Of a stretch of DNA of 37,630 bases, positions 24,356 to 33,554 are shown one piece after another; the stretch's first letter is position 1; each line of letters begins with the position of its first letter. Below the pieces are notes generated by a model that searched no databases, was not told where the DNA came from, and worked only from the letters and a program-made list of their open reading frames with translations. Made by a program: the position numbers and the translations under genes. Source of the DNA: an uncultured Bacteroides sp. GTDB taxonomy: Bacteria > Bacteroidota > Bacteroidia > Bacteroidales > Bacteroidaceae. The stretch spans positions 1-37,630 of the forward strand of contig CAMWGU010000020.1 of NCBI GenBank assembly GCA_947173895.1, in the 5' to 3' direction.

Positions 24356-26728
24356 ATGAAAAATAAATCTGTAATGTTGTTTGTTTGGGTAGTTTGCTTA
24401 GCTTGTATTGTATTGGGTGCTTGTAGCACTTTGGAAAAGGACAATACAGTAACAGAAGAGTGGTCTGCCTATGTGGAACCGCGTATTGGCACTGCTCATT
24501 GCCGATGGTTTCATTTCACACCGGGGGCCGTTCCGTTTGGAATGGCCAAACCGGCTCCTTCCACGAACGGCCATTTGGGAAATCGTTCGGGATGGGAAGC
24601 TACAGGATATGATTATCGCGACACTTCTATTGAAGGATTCCCTTGTTTACATGAGTTTCAAGTAGGTGGAATTGTATTGATGCCTACTTCTGGAGAATTG
24701 GTTACAGTTCCAGGTTTGCCTGGCGATTCTGTTGCGTCTGTAGGATATCGTTCTAGTTTTGATAGAAATGATGAAATTGCTACTGCGGGATATTATTCAG
24801 TCTTTTTGAAAGATTATAATATCCAGGCAGAACTGACTGCTACTCCCCGTGTGGCCTTTCAGCGGTTTACTTTTCCTTCGGGAAATGAGAACCATTTGTT
24901 ATTCGATATAGGTAATCGGCAAGGTGAAAGTGGTTTGGTACGCGATGCGGAGGTTGTTCTGACAGACGATGGGCGTATTGAGGGCTGGGTAATTACCGAG
25001 CCGGAATATGTGAAAAAATATCAGCCGGGAGCTGTTGTTCCTCTCTATTTTTCTGCTGTGCTTGATAAGAATCCGGTGGCATGTGGTGCTTTCAATGGGG
25101 CTACTTTGCATCCTGATTCTCGTAAAGCGACAGGAATAGGAGCTGGTTTATATTTGACTTTTCATACGCAGGATCGCGAGTCGGTGACGGCTAAAGTAGG
25201 TCTTTCGTATACATCGGTTGAAAACGCCCGTTTGAATAGGGAAACAGAGGCAGCGCATCTTACTTTTGATGAAGCAAAAGCGATTGCTCATGATACATGG
25301 GAGGAATATTTGGGGCGTATCCGTGTGGAAACTTCAAATCATGATGATAAAGTAAAGTTTTATACCGGATTGTATCATGCTTTGTTGGGACGAGGACTGG
25401 CGAGCGATGTGAATGGAGCTTATCCCCGCCATGATGGTATGATCGGACAGATTGAGTTGAAAGATGGAAAACCAATTCATAATTTGTATAATACGGATGC
25501 AGCATGGGGAGCGCAATGGAATCTTTCCCAATTGTGGATCATGGCCTATCCGGAATATATATCCGATTATATCAGCAGTCATTTATTAGTATATAAGGAT
25601 AGCGGTTGGTTGGCAGATGGATTGGCCAATAGTCGTTATGTCTCTGGTGTAGGAACGAATTTGCTGAGTACGATTATAGCCGGTGCTTATCAATGTGGTA
25701 TTCGTGATTTTGATACTTGTTTGGCGTACGAGGCTTGCCTGAAAAACGAATTGGATGGCACAAACCGTCCTTTGGGTGCAGGTAAAGTGGATACGGAGAA
25801 TTTTGTAACCTATGGCTATGTTCCTCATGCCGATTCAGGAGAAGGACCCGATGAAGCCTTTATGTTTTCTGCATCTCATACGTTGGAATATTCTTTTAGT
25901 GCATGGGCTGTGGCACAGTGGGCACGACAATTAGGAAAAACGGAGGACTATGAAAAGTTGATTCATTTGTCTAAAGGCTGGGAACGTTTGTATGATGCGT
26001 CTGCCAACTTTGTCCGTCCTAAGAAAAAAGATGGTTCATTTATTGATCATTTCGATCCTATGCAGGTGTGGCGTGGTTTTCAAGAAGGGAATGCTTGGCA
26101 ATATACGTTCTACGTACCTCATGATGCAAAAGAATTGGTAGCCAAAGTAGGTGCGGATGAGTTTAATCAACGTTTGGATAGCATTTTTTCTGTTTCCCGT
26201 AAGTTGATTTTCAGCGGTGGTACGGAAGTAGGAGCTTTTGCCGGTTTGCAAACTTTGTATAATCATGGTAATCAGCCTTGCTTGCACACTTCATGGCTTT
26301 TCAATGAAGCGGGGCATCCATCGCAGACTCAAAAATGGGTTCGGGCTATTTTGAATGAATTTTATGGAACAGACGGTATTCACGGTTATGGTTACGGTCA
26401 GGATGAAGATCAAGGTCAACTGGGGGCTTGGTACGTCATTGCTTCAATGGGATTGTTTGATATGAAGGGATTGACGGCTTCCGATCCGGCTTTTGCTTTA
26501 GGAAGTCCTTTATTCGACAAGGTAACAATCCGGCTGAATAATACTTATTATAAAGGTAAGGAGTTTATTATAAAAACAAGAAATAATGGTGACAGCTGTT
26601 TATATGTCCAGCAATTCAAATTGAATGGAAAGGTGTTGGATACACCACGTCTGCCTTTCTCCGCTCTTTCGGAAGGAGGGGTATTAGAATTGGAAATGGG
26701 AGATACACCTAAAGATAATTATAAATGA
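24356..26728 (+). CDS. GH92 alpha-mannosidase, lipoprotein
   Basis: Calcium-dependent inverting exo-alpha-mannosidase of family GH92, 790 aa. Lipoprotein signal with lipobox LGAC (Cys23). N-terminal beta-sandwich with VEPRIGTAHCRWFHFTPGAV and PFGMAKPAP; (alpha/alpha)6 domain with the hallmarks FQEGNAWQYTFYVPHD (Glu577), FNEAGHPSQTQKWVR, and DEDQGQLGAWYVIASMGLF (Asp683-Asp685), the region that holds the acidic catalytic residues in known GH92 structures. GH92 enzymes mostly cleave alpha-1,2-, 1,3- or 1,4-mannosidic bonds, and some act on mannose-phosphate-containing glycans; the specificity here is open. It is in the same operon as the ROK kinase (23-bp gap) and the MFS gene (13-bp gap). Confidence 0.95.
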   Translation: MKNKSVMLFVWVVCLACIVLGACSTLEKDNTVTEEWSAYVEPRIGTAHCRWFHFTPGAVPFGMAKPAPSTNGHLGNRSGWEATGYDYRDTSIEGFPCLHEFQVGGIVLMPTSGELVTVPGLPGDSVASVGYRSSFDRNDEIATAGYYSVFLKDYNIQAELTATPRVAFQRFTFPSGNENHLLFDIGNRQGESGLVRDAEVVLTDDGRIEGWVITEPEYVKKYQPGAVVPLYFSAVLDKNPVACGAFNGATLHPDSRKATGIGAGLYLTFHTQDRESVTAKVGLSYTSVENARLNRETEAAHLTFDEAKAIAHDTWEEYLGRIRVETSNHDDKVKFYTGLYHALLGRGLASDVNGAYPRHDGMIGQIELKDGKPIHNLYNTDAAWGAQWNLSQLWIMAYPEYISDYISSHLLVYKDSGWLADGLANSRYVSGVGTNLLSTIIAGAYQCGIRDFDTCLAYEACLKNELDGTNRPLGAGKVDTENFVTYGYVPHADSGEGPDEAFMFSASHTLEYSFSAWAVAQWARQLGKTEDYEKLIHLSKGWERLYDASANFVRPKKKDGSFIDHFDPMQVWRGFQEGNAWQYTFYVPHDAKELVAKVGADEFNQRLDSIFSVSRKLIFSGGTEVGAFAGLQTLYNHGNQPCLHTSWLFNEAGHPSQTQKWVRAILNEFYGTDGIHGYGYGQDEDQGQLGAWYVIASMGLFDMKGLTASDPAFALGSPLFDKVTIRLNNTYYKGKEFIIKTRNNGDSCLYVQQFKLNGKVLDTPRLPFSALSEGGVLELEMGDTPKDNYK

Positions 26729-26741
26729 AACACTGATAAAT

Positions 26742-27899
26742 ATGCATTTAGAACAAGAATCTTCTCGTTCCGGTAAAGCGGCTATCTTTCCGGTTCTTTT
26801 CGGCTTTTTCGTGATGGGTTTTGTTGATGTAGTGGGGATTGCTACCAATTATGTCAAAGAGGATTTTGCTTTGTCGGATACATTGGCTAATCTCATACCC
26901 ATGATGGTATTTCTCTGGTTTGCTTTGTTCTCAGTGCCGACAGGTATTTTGATGGGAAAGGTAGGCCGACGGAATACAGTAGTGATTGCTTTAGTTGTAA
27001 CAGCTTTGGCTATGTTACTGCCTTTGTTCTTTTACGATTTTGCTTTTATTTTGTTGGCCTTTGCAGGATTGGGAATTGGAAATACAATGTTACAGGTGGC
27101 TCTAAATCCGATGGTGGCTCATGTAGTCAATGCAGAAAGGTTGACCAGTGTGCTTACGTTAGGACAGTTTTTTAAAGCGATATCTTCCTTTTTAGGACCG
27201 ATCATTGCAGGTGTGTCCGCTTCTTATTGGGGTGATTGGAAATTGATATTTGTAGTTTATGCATTTACTACTTTACTTTCAATCGCTTGGTTGTTACTGG
27301 CAGTTCGTGGCAATGAAAAACAGAAAGAGGCGGGAGCTACGTTTGCAACTACATTGTCTTTGTTTACAGATAAGTATATCGTATGGCTCTTTTTGGGTAT
27401 TCTTTTTATTGTGGGGATAGATGTGGGATTGAATACCACTATTCCGAAACTACTGATGGAGAGAGTGGGACTATCTCTTGGTAAAGCAGGTTTGGGCACC
27501 AGCCTTTACTTTGCTGCCCGTACAATAGGTGCTTTTGTGGGAGCTGTTCTATTGGCGAAGATATCGGCTGCATGTTTCCTGAAGGCTAGTATGTGTTTGT
27601 CTGTTCTTTCTTTTGTCGTGCTGTTGGTTTCATCGTCTCAGGAAATCATGTATGTAATGATTGTACTGGTAGGCTTGGCTTGCTCTAATGTATTTTCTAT
27701 TTTGTTCTCTTTTGCGTTACGCCATAAATCGGACAGAGGAAATGAAATTTCGGCTTTGATGATTATGGGAGTTTCAGGTGGAGCCTTGATTACTCCGTTT
27801 ATAGGGGTAGTTTCCGATTGGTTCGGTCAGGTGGCCGGGCTAACTGTATTGTTGGGGTGCATGTTATATATCGGTTGGGTTGCTTTTAAGGTGGAATAG
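26742..27899 (+). CDS. MFS sugar transporter
   Basis: Inner-membrane major facilitator carrier, 385 aa, with about 12 hydrophobic segments. The N terminus FPVLFGFFVMGFVDVVGIATNYV and the segment LAFAGLGIGNTMLQVALNPMVAHV recall the fucose/glucose-galactose symporter (FHS/FucP-like) group. MGKVGRRNTVV matches the loop 2-3 MFS motif. It is the last gene of the mannoside operon, 13 bp after GH92, so it most likely imports mannose or a short mannoside released by the lipoprotein glycosidases. It is followed by a bidirectional terminator at 28079-28108. Confidence 0.88.
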   Translation: MHLEQESSRSGKAAIFPVLFGFFVMGFVDVVGIATNYVKEDFALSDTLANLIPMMVFLWFALFSVPTGILMGKVGRRNTVVIALVVTALAMLLPLFFYDFAFILLAFAGLGIGNTMLQVALNPMVAHVVNAERLTSVLTLGQFFKAISSFLGPIIAGVSASYWGDWKLIFVVYAFTTLLSIAWLLLAVRGNEKQKEAGATFATTLSLFTDKYIVWLFLGILFIVGIDVGLNTTIPKLLMERVGLSLGKAGLGTSLYFAARTIGAFVGAVLLAKISAACFLKASMCLSVLSFVVLLVSSSQEIMYVMIVLVGLACSNVFSILFSFALRHKSDRGNEISALMIMGVSGGALITPFIGVVSDWFGQVAGLTVLLGCMLYIGWVAFKVE

Positions 27900-28078
27900 T
27901 GACCGGCAGGCTTTGCTACAAAATGGAAGATGAAATGGATGTAAGTTACCAAGCGTTAGGCACACTGGTTCGATTTGCTTATTCGTATGTTTGAGACTAG
28001 GAAAAATGATTCAGTGTGTCAATTGTTTGCTTATAACGAAAGGCTTTACTCCCTTCGATAAGGCCTTTGGATAACAAC

Positions 28079-28108
28079 CACGCCCGAACTTTTCTGAGTT
28101 CGGGCGTG
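28079..28108. terminator. Bidirectional terminator between MFS gene and fadL-type gene
   Basis: A 12-bp perfect stem, CACGCCCGAACT (28079-28090) and AGTTCGGGCGTG (28097-28108), with loop TTTCTG. It lies between convergent genes. A weaker AAAGGC/GCCTTT stem precedes it (28039-28068). The remaining intergenic bases (27900-28038) show nothing recognisable. Confidence 0.8.
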
Positions 28109-28137
28109 TTCTGTATGGTAATGGTTGTAAACGAGGA

Positions 28138-29502
28138 TCAGAAACTATAATCTACGCTTAATCCGAATACTTTGTTAGTACGGCTGTATACATTCTTTCC
28201 AGGCAATCCGGTTCCGTTATAGTTTGTTGTTTCCTTTGTGTAGTCCTCATAATTGGTCCACATATAACCTACATTCAAATTGAGATGTTGGTTCATTTTT
28301 ATTTTGGCACCTACACCTAAAGAGTAAGAATCGCAGGAGAAGCTTGTGTCCGACTGATAATTGTCCGACAATCCGTAGTCGGTGATTTGTCCGCCACAGC
28401 TGAGGGTCAGTTGTTTGGTTACGTCCAGCTCGATGCCGGCCAGATATTCGTTTGTCCCTTTGGTCAGATATTTCTGTTTGTTATTGGCCATGCCTGCATT
28501 TTTGTCGTCATAGAAGTGATATTCTACCGAAGCACGTAGTGTCGGAAGAAATTTATAAGCGGCAGCAACAGAAAGCATGGCCGGTATGTCGTTGGGCGTA
28601 TTTACGCCGTGTTCGTAAGGGGCAACCATATCTTTTGCACTGGACGGATAGCTTAATTCTTTCGTATTGTTTTCGATATTCAGGTTGGTCTTGAATTCGT
28701 ATTTGGCACCTATGTTGAGTTTTCCTAAATTGATGTCTACTCCGATAACGGGGGTAAGTCCCCATCCGGTCTGGTCACAATCCAGAGACAGCGGAAGCAG
28801 GTTGGTGTCTGTACCCTTTACGATGGCGTTCAGAAATCCTTTATAGCCACCGGTGAAATAGTTCATGCGGCCTCCGCCAAATACAGAAATCCACTCGGCA
28901 GCTTTGTATGACAATCCCAGTTGCACGGAGTAAATATATTGCTTGCCGTCCATTGCGCTGGTAATGTCGTACATGTTGGGGGTTACGATCGGGCTTTGGG
29001 GATTGGCGTCGTGCATCTTTTTGGTGTTCTGAAAGATACCTGCCATGGCCGAAGCATCGAACATCGGGAGTCCGTCATCAAAGGATGCCTTTCCACCTCC
29101 GGCGGTTATGGCAAAAAATCCCGAGATGGTCCAATCTCCTTTTTTGTAGGCTCCGAACAGGCTGGGAATCACCGGGGCAGCAGCTGTTCCCTCGTAGTAC
29201 TTCTTAAAAGGTTGGTCCGAAACGGCGGGGGTTCCGTTTTTCACATCGTATGTCATAAAGCTGGCATCAATATTTCTAGTCTGATAAGCACTCTGAATGC
29301 TTAGCCCGGCATAGAATCCGTCTTTGGGCAAGAAAGCCAGTCCGGCTGGATTGGATAGGGCGGCGTCTATTTCAGTAGTTGCACCGCGCGATAGCATACG
29401 AAGAAATGCTGCATGTTGATTTGTGTTGGTCAAAATACCTCCTGCGAAAGTTGAATTTGAAACGATTAGCGTCGCTGCGCTAATGAATAATAGTTTCTTC
29501 AT
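28138..29502 (-). CDS. OmpP1/FadL/TodX-family outer-membrane transport protein
   Basis: Outer-membrane beta-barrel of the FadL family, 454 aa, for passage of hydrophobic compounds such as fatty acids. A signal peptide (about 1-20, NSTFAGG) is followed by the N-terminal plug signature NQHAAFLRMLSRGATTEIDAALSNPAGLAFL, amphipathic strands, and a C-terminal aromatic (LSVDYSF). The substrate is unknown. It stands alone on the minus strand with its own consensus promoter (29531-29561) and the shared terminator, so it seems unrelated to the mannoside locus. Confidence 0.93.
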   Translation of the reverse strand: MKKLLFISAATLIVSNSTFAGGILTNTNQHAAFLRMLSRGATTEIDAALSNPAGLAFLPKDGFYAGLSIQSAYQTRNIDASFMTYDVKNGTPAVSDQPFKKYYEGTAAAPVIPSLFGAYKKGDWTISGFFAITAGGGKASFDDGLPMFDASAMAGIFQNTKKMHDANPQSPIVTPNMYDITSAMDGKQYIYSVQLGLSYKAAEWISVFGGGRMNYFTGGYKGFLNAIVKGTDTNLLPLSLDCDQTGWGLTPVIGVDINLGKLNIGAKYEFKTNLNIENNTKELSYPSSAKDMVAPYEHGVNTPNDIPAMLSVAAAYKFLPTLRASVEYHFYDDKNAGMANNKQKYLTKGTNEYLAGIELDVTKQLTLSCGGQITDYGLSDNYQSDTSFSCDSYSLGVGAKIKMNQHLNLNVGYMWTNYEDYTKETTNYNGTGLPGKNVYSRTNKVFGLSVDYSF

Positions 29503-29530
29503 TTATTCCTTATTTTTTTGTTTATGGGCG

Positions 29531-29561
29531 CAAAGGTAGGATAAAATAATACGCTGGCAAA
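29531..29561 (-). promoter_or_regulatory. Promoter of the fadL-type gene
   Basis: On the minus strand, TTTG (29561-29558), 19 nt, and TACCTTTG (29538-29531) exactly match the Bacteroides consensus. The expected start is near 29524, giving a leader of about 22 nt before the ATG. Confidence 0.85.
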
Positions 29562-29741
29562 TATTTTGTGTAATTATTTGCTGTTTCTATTGAAAATTTC
29601 AACTGTTTCATTAGAAACTATATTGTACAAGGCGAAAGTATTCTTGATATGTTTACGGATTCTTCACTACCCGAAGGAGGATAGATTGAAAAGAATATCG
29701 TATCTTTACACCTGTTTATATATAATGTAATTCTTTATTAT

Positions 29742-31064
29742 ATGTATACCAACAAAGAAATATGGAATGTGAGTTATCCGATTTTTCTCGGATTATTGGC
29801 CCAAAATATTATAAATGTGACCGATACTGCTTTCTTGGGTCGGGTGGGAGAGGTGGAATTGGGAGCTTCTGCCATGGGTGGCTTGTTTTATATCTGTGTT
29901 TTTACAGTCGCTTTCGGCTTCAGTGTCGGTTCGCAAATCCTGATTGCCCGTCGCAATGGAGAAGGGCGCTATAAGGAAGTAGGCCCTGTCATGATACAGG
30001 GAGGAACGTTTCTGTTGGGGCTGGCAGTGGTATTGTTCGGGTTGACTCATTTGGCAGCTCCTTCCATTGTCCGCCTGCTGATTTCTTCCGACTCTATTTA
30101 TGAGGCTGCTATGGAGTTTCTCAGTTGGCGTATCTTGGGCTTTTTCTTTGCCTTTGTCAATGTGATGTTTCGTGCGCTGTATATAGGCATTACGCGTACC
30201 AAGGTGCTGACTATGAATTCGGTTGTTATGGCTTTGGTGAATGTGTTGCTCGATTATGTGCTGATTTTCGGTAAGTGCGGGATGCCGGAGATGGGCATCA
30301 AGGGAGCTGCCGTTGCTTCCGTAATGGCCGAGGCTGCCTCGTTGGTCTTTTTTCTCACCTATACATTTGTCAAGGTTGATCTGAAAAAGTTCGGCTTGAA
30401 CCACTGGCAGCGTATCGACGTTTCGTTGTTGGGCAAAATCTTGAGCATCTCGTGTTTCACCATGGTGCAATATTTTCTGGCCATGGCCACTTGGTTTGTG
30501 TTTTTCATTGCGATAGAACGGTTGGGGCAGCGTGAATTGGCGATAGCCAATATTGTGCGTAGCATTTATGTGGTGTTGCTCATTCCGGTTCAGGCCCTAT
30601 CTACCACTGCCAATTCGTTGGTCAGCAATTTGATAGGCGCGGGTGGGGTTACCCAGGTCATGCGTCTGGTTGGACGGATTGTCCGGATGTCGTTTCTCAT
30701 CATGCTGATTTGCATAGTGCCTGTGGTGTTTTTCCCTCATGACCTGCTTTCTGTTTATACTAATGAGCCTGCATTGCTGGTAGAGTCTGTACCTTCTTTA
30801 TATGTCATTGTCGGAGCCATGATGATAGCTTCCGTGGCCAATATTTATTTCAATGCCATTTCGGGTACCGGAAACACTCAGGCTGCTTTGGTTTTGGAAA
30901 TGGGTACGTTGGTGCTCTACACCCTTTACGTATTGTGGATAGGCATGGTAGTGAAAGCATCGGTTTCAGTTTGTTTTTCTGTCGAAGTAGTTTATTATAC
31001 TTTGCTGTTGGTAAGTAGCGTTATTTATTTGAAAAAAGCAAAATGGCAGAATAAAAAGATATGA
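29742..31064 (+). CDS. MATE-family efflux transporter
   Basis: Inner-membrane multidrug/toxin exporter of the MATE superfamily (NorM/DinF-like), 440 aa, with about 12 membrane segments in two halves. Family features: IWNVSYPIFLGLLAQNIINVTDTAFLGRVGEVELGASA at the N terminus, GFSVGSQILIARRNGEG in the first half, and LSTTANSLVSNLIGAG with ISGTGNTQAALVLEMG in the second. Usually a Na+- or H+-coupled antiporter; the substrate is unknown. A TATCTTTA box at 29701-29708 is a possible -7 element 34 bp upstream, without a clear -33. Confidence 0.93.
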   Translation: MYTNKEIWNVSYPIFLGLLAQNIINVTDTAFLGRVGEVELGASAMGGLFYICVFTVAFGFSVGSQILIARRNGEGRYKEVGPVMIQGGTFLLGLAVVLFGLTHLAAPSIVRLLISSDSIYEAAMEFLSWRILGFFFAFVNVMFRALYIGITRTKVLTMNSVVMALVNVLLDYVLIFGKCGMPEMGIKGAAVASVMAEAASLVFFLTYTFVKVDLKKFGLNHWQRIDVSLLGKILSISCFTMVQYFLAMATWFVFFIAIERLGQRELAIANIVRSIYVVLLIPVQALSTTANSLVSNLIGAGGVTQVMRLVGRIVRMSFLIMLICIVPVVFFPHDLLSVYTNEPALLVESVPSLYVIVGAMMIASVANIYFNAISGTGNTQAALVLEMGTLVLYTLYVLWIGMVVKASVSVCFSVEVVYYTLLLVSSVIYLKKAKWQNKKI

Positions 31065-31081
31065 GGTTCACAATTTTTTCG

Positions 31082-31089
31082 TATTTTTG
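31082..31089 (+). promoter_or_regulatory. Possible -7 box for ffh
   Basis: TATTTTTG matches the Bacteroides TAnnTTTG box and is followed by CACC. A -33 TTTG at the right distance is not evident. It lies 79 bp before the ffh ATG. Confidence 0.45.
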
Positions 31090-31167
31090 CACCTCAAACC
31101 GAGTCGACAGTTACTGATTAGCCGTCAGCAACTTATAAAGCATGATTACAAAAAATAGAAAAGATAT

Positions 31168-32490
31168 ATGTTCGATAATTTAAGTGAGAGACTGGAACGG
31201 TCTTTTAAGATTCTGAAAGGTGAGGGGAAAATCACCGAAATTAATGTGGCAGAAACGCTGAAAGATGTGCGTAAGGCTTTGCTGGATGCCGATGTTAACT
31301 ATAAGGTAGCCAAGAACTTTACTGATACGGTAAAAGAAAAAGCACTTGGGCAGAATGTACTTACAGCCGTGAAGCCCAGTCAGTTGATGGTGAAGATAGT
31401 GCATGATGAACTGACGAAATTGATGGGTGGTGATACAGCCGAGTTGGTATTGACCGGTCGTCCGGCAGTTATTTTGATGTCGGGGTTGCAAGGTTCGGGT
31501 AAGACTACTTTCTCGGGCAAGCTTGCACGTATGCTGAAAACCAAGAAAAACCGTAAACCACTGTTGGTGGCTTGTGACGTTTATCGTCCTGCCGCTATCG
31601 AACAGCTGCGGGTATTGGGAGAACAGATTGAAGTGCCTGTATATAGCGAACCGGACAGCAAGAATCCGGTGCAGATAGCCTTGAACGCCATTCATGAAGC
31701 AAAGGCTAAAGGATATGACTTGGTAATTGTCGATACAGCCGGTCGTTTGGCCATTGACGAACAAATGATGGACGAAATCGAGGCGATTAAGAGAGCCGTC
31801 AATCCAGATGAAACATTGTTTGTGGTCGACTCTATGACCGGTCAGGATGCGGTCAATACAGCACGTGAGTTTAACGAGCGTCTGGATTTCAATGGTGTTG
31901 TACTGACCAAGTTGGATGGTGATACCCGGGGTGGTGCCGCTCTTTCTATCCGTACCGTTGTGAACAAGTCTATCAAGTTTGTGGGTACAGGCGAGAAACT
32001 GGATGCTATCGACCAGTTCCACCCGGCACGTATGGCCGACCGTATTCTTGGTATGGGTGACATCGTTTCTTTGGTGGAACGTGCGCAGGAACAATACGAT
32101 GAAGAAGAGGCGAAACGTCTTCAGAAGAAGATTGCCAAGAACCAATTCGACTTCAATGACTTCTTGAACCAGATTCATCAGATAAAGAAAATGGGTAATC
32201 TGAAAGAACTGGCTTCTATGATTCCGGGATTGGGAAAAGCAATTAAGGATATTGATATTGATGATAATGCTTTCAAGAGTATCGAGGCAATTATTTACTC
32301 CATGACTCCGCAAGAACGTACAAATCCCGAAATATTGAATGGAACCCGCCGCACACGTATAGCCAAGGGGAGTGGAACCAGCATTCAGGAAGTGAACCGT
32401 CTGTTGAAACAGTTCGAACAGACCCGAAAGATGATGAAGATGGTGACTAGCAGCAAAATGGGTAAGATGATGCCGAAACTTAAAAGATAA
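31168..32490 (+). CDS. ffh: Signal recognition particle protein Ffh
   Basis: GTPase subunit of the bacterial signal recognition particle, which binds 4.5S RNA and directs nascent membrane proteins to FtsY, 440 aa. N domain 1-90 (MFDNLSERLERSFKILKGEGKI); G domain with P-loop GLQGSGKTT (106-114), RPAAIEQL, DTAGRL, TKLDGDTRGG and FVGTGEKLD; and methionine-rich M domain from about 325 (FNDFLNQIHQIKKMG, MTPQERTNPEILNGTRRTRIAKGSGTSIQEVNRLLKQF, ending in a Met/Lys-rich tail). All key residues are intact. A 17-bp-stem terminator follows directly. Confidence 0.98.
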   Translation: MFDNLSERLERSFKILKGEGKITEINVAETLKDVRKALLDADVNYKVAKNFTDTVKEKALGQNVLTAVKPSQLMVKIVHDELTKLMGGDTAELVLTGRPAVILMSGLQGSGKTTFSGKLARMLKTKKNRKPLLVACDVYRPAAIEQLRVLGEQIEVPVYSEPDSKNPVQIALNAIHEAKAKGYDLVIVDTAGRLAIDEQMMDEIEAIKRAVNPDETLFVVDSMTGQDAVNTAREFNERLDFNGVVLTKLDGDTRGGAALSIRTVVNKSIKFVGTGEKLDAIDQFHPARMADRILGMGDIVSLVERAQEQYDEEEAKRLQKKIAKNQFDFNDFLNQIHQIKKMGNLKELASMIPGLGKAIKDIDIDDNAFKSIEAIIYSMTPQERTNPEILNGTRRTRIAKGSGTSIQEVNRLLKQFEQTRKMMKMVTSSKMGKMMPKLKR

Positions 32491-32504
32491 GGCTTTGATG
32501 AAAT

Positions 32505-32545
32505 AACAAAAAAGGAGAAAGTGTGAAACTTTCTCCTTTTTTGTT
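32505..32545. terminator. Intrinsic terminator after ffh
   Basis: A 17-bp perfect inverted repeat, AACAAAAAAGGAGAAAG (32505-32521) and its complement (32529-32545), with a 7-nt loop. The right arm supplies the T-run TTTTTTGTT. It lies 15 bp after the ffh stop. Confidence 0.9.
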
Positions 32546-32575
32546 GTGCAGAGTGGTTGAATTATGTTATATTTG
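32544..32575 (+). promoter_or_regulatory. Probable folD promoter
   Basis: TATATTTG at 32568-32575 matches the -7 consensus, with TTG at 32544-32546 21 nt upstream as a partial -33. The box lies 37 bp before the folD ATG and overlaps the end of the ffh terminator. Confidence 0.5.
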
Positions 32576-32612
32576 CTATTCAATGAATTAATTTATAATG
32601 TAGTAAGACAAT

Positions 32613-33494
32613 ATGCAACTGATTGATGGAAAAGCTATTTCGGAACAGGTGAAGCAGGAGATTGCTGCTGAAGTTGCCGAAATCGTGGCTAAAGGAGGCA
32701 AACGCCCTCATTTGGCTGCAATCCTCGTTGGACACGATGGAGGAAGTGAGACATACGTGGCGGCTAAAGTCAAGGCTTGCGAGGTATGTGGTTTTAAATC
32801 CAGTCTGATTCGCTATGAGGCCGATGTGACGGAAGAAGAATTGTTGGCAAAGGTTAGAGAACTGAATGAGGATGCCGATGTAGACGGTTTCATTGTACAG
32901 CTCCCGTTGCCGAAGCACATTTCTGAACAGAAAGTCATTGAAACGATTGATTATCGGAAAGACGTGGATGGTTTTCATCCCATTAATGTAGGACGTATGT
33001 CCATCGGACTGCCTTGTTATGTATCGGCTACACCCAATGGCATCCTTGAATTGCTGAAACGTTACCATATTGATACTCAAGGAAAGAAATGCGTGGTGCT
33101 GGGAAGAAGCAATATCGTAGGTAAGCCTATGGCGAGTTTGATGATGCAGAAAACCTATCCAGGCGATGCGACGGTGACAGTCTGTCATAGCCACAGTAAG
33201 GACTTGGTGAAGGAATGCCGGGAGGCCGATATAATTATTGCTGCATTGGGACAGCCTAATTTTGTAAAGGCCGAGATGGTGAAAGAAGGTGCGGTAATTA
33301 TTGATGTGGGTACTACCCGTGTGCCGGATGCCACAAAGAAGTCCGGATTTAAACTGACCGGCGATGTGAAATTTGAAGAAGTGGCTTCCAAATGCTCTTA
33401 TATCACTCCTGTTCCGGGTGGAGTAGGGCCTATGACTATTGTGTCTTTGATGAAAAATACCTTGCTGGCAGGGAAAAAGGCCATCTATAAATGA
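32613..33494 (+). CDS. folD: Bifunctional methylenetetrahydrofolate dehydrogenase/cyclohydrolase FolD
   Basis: Cytoplasmic one-carbon enzyme that interconverts 5,10-methylene-THF, methenyl-THF and 10-formyl-THF with NADP, 293 aa, the usual length. Motifs: [21 protein letters not shown], with Tyr and the catalytic Lys of the YxxxK pattern; [27 protein letters not shown]; the nucleotide-binding [26 protein letters not shown]; and the C-terminal [18 protein letters not shown]. Housekeeping gene with its own promoter. GH97 follows after 60 bp. Confidence 0.98.
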   Translation: MQLIDGKAISEQVKQEIAAEVAEIVAKGGKRPHLAAILVGHDGGSETYVAAKVKACEVCGFKSSLIRYEADVTEEELLAKVRELNEDADVDGFIVQLPLPKHISEQKVIETIDYRKDVDGFHPINVGRMSIGLPCYVSATPNGILELLKRYHIDTQGKKCVVLGRSNIVGKPMASLMMQKTYPGDATVTVCHSHSKDLVKECREADIIIAALGQPNFVKAEMVKEGAVIIDVGTTRVPDATKKSGFKLTGDVKFEEVASKCSYITPVPGGVGPMTIVSLMKNTLLAGKKAIYK

Positions 33495-33554
33495 AAAGAG
33501 GCTTGTAGAACTGAGCGGACAGTCTATTGAACGTATGTATTATAACTGATTAGG

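Noticed and set aside
31180..32583. 467-codon open frame on the minus strand opposite ffh
   Set aside because: The plus-strand gene has every Ffh motif. The antisense frame has an improbable composition rich in His, Phe, Leu and Gln and is a shadow of codon bias.
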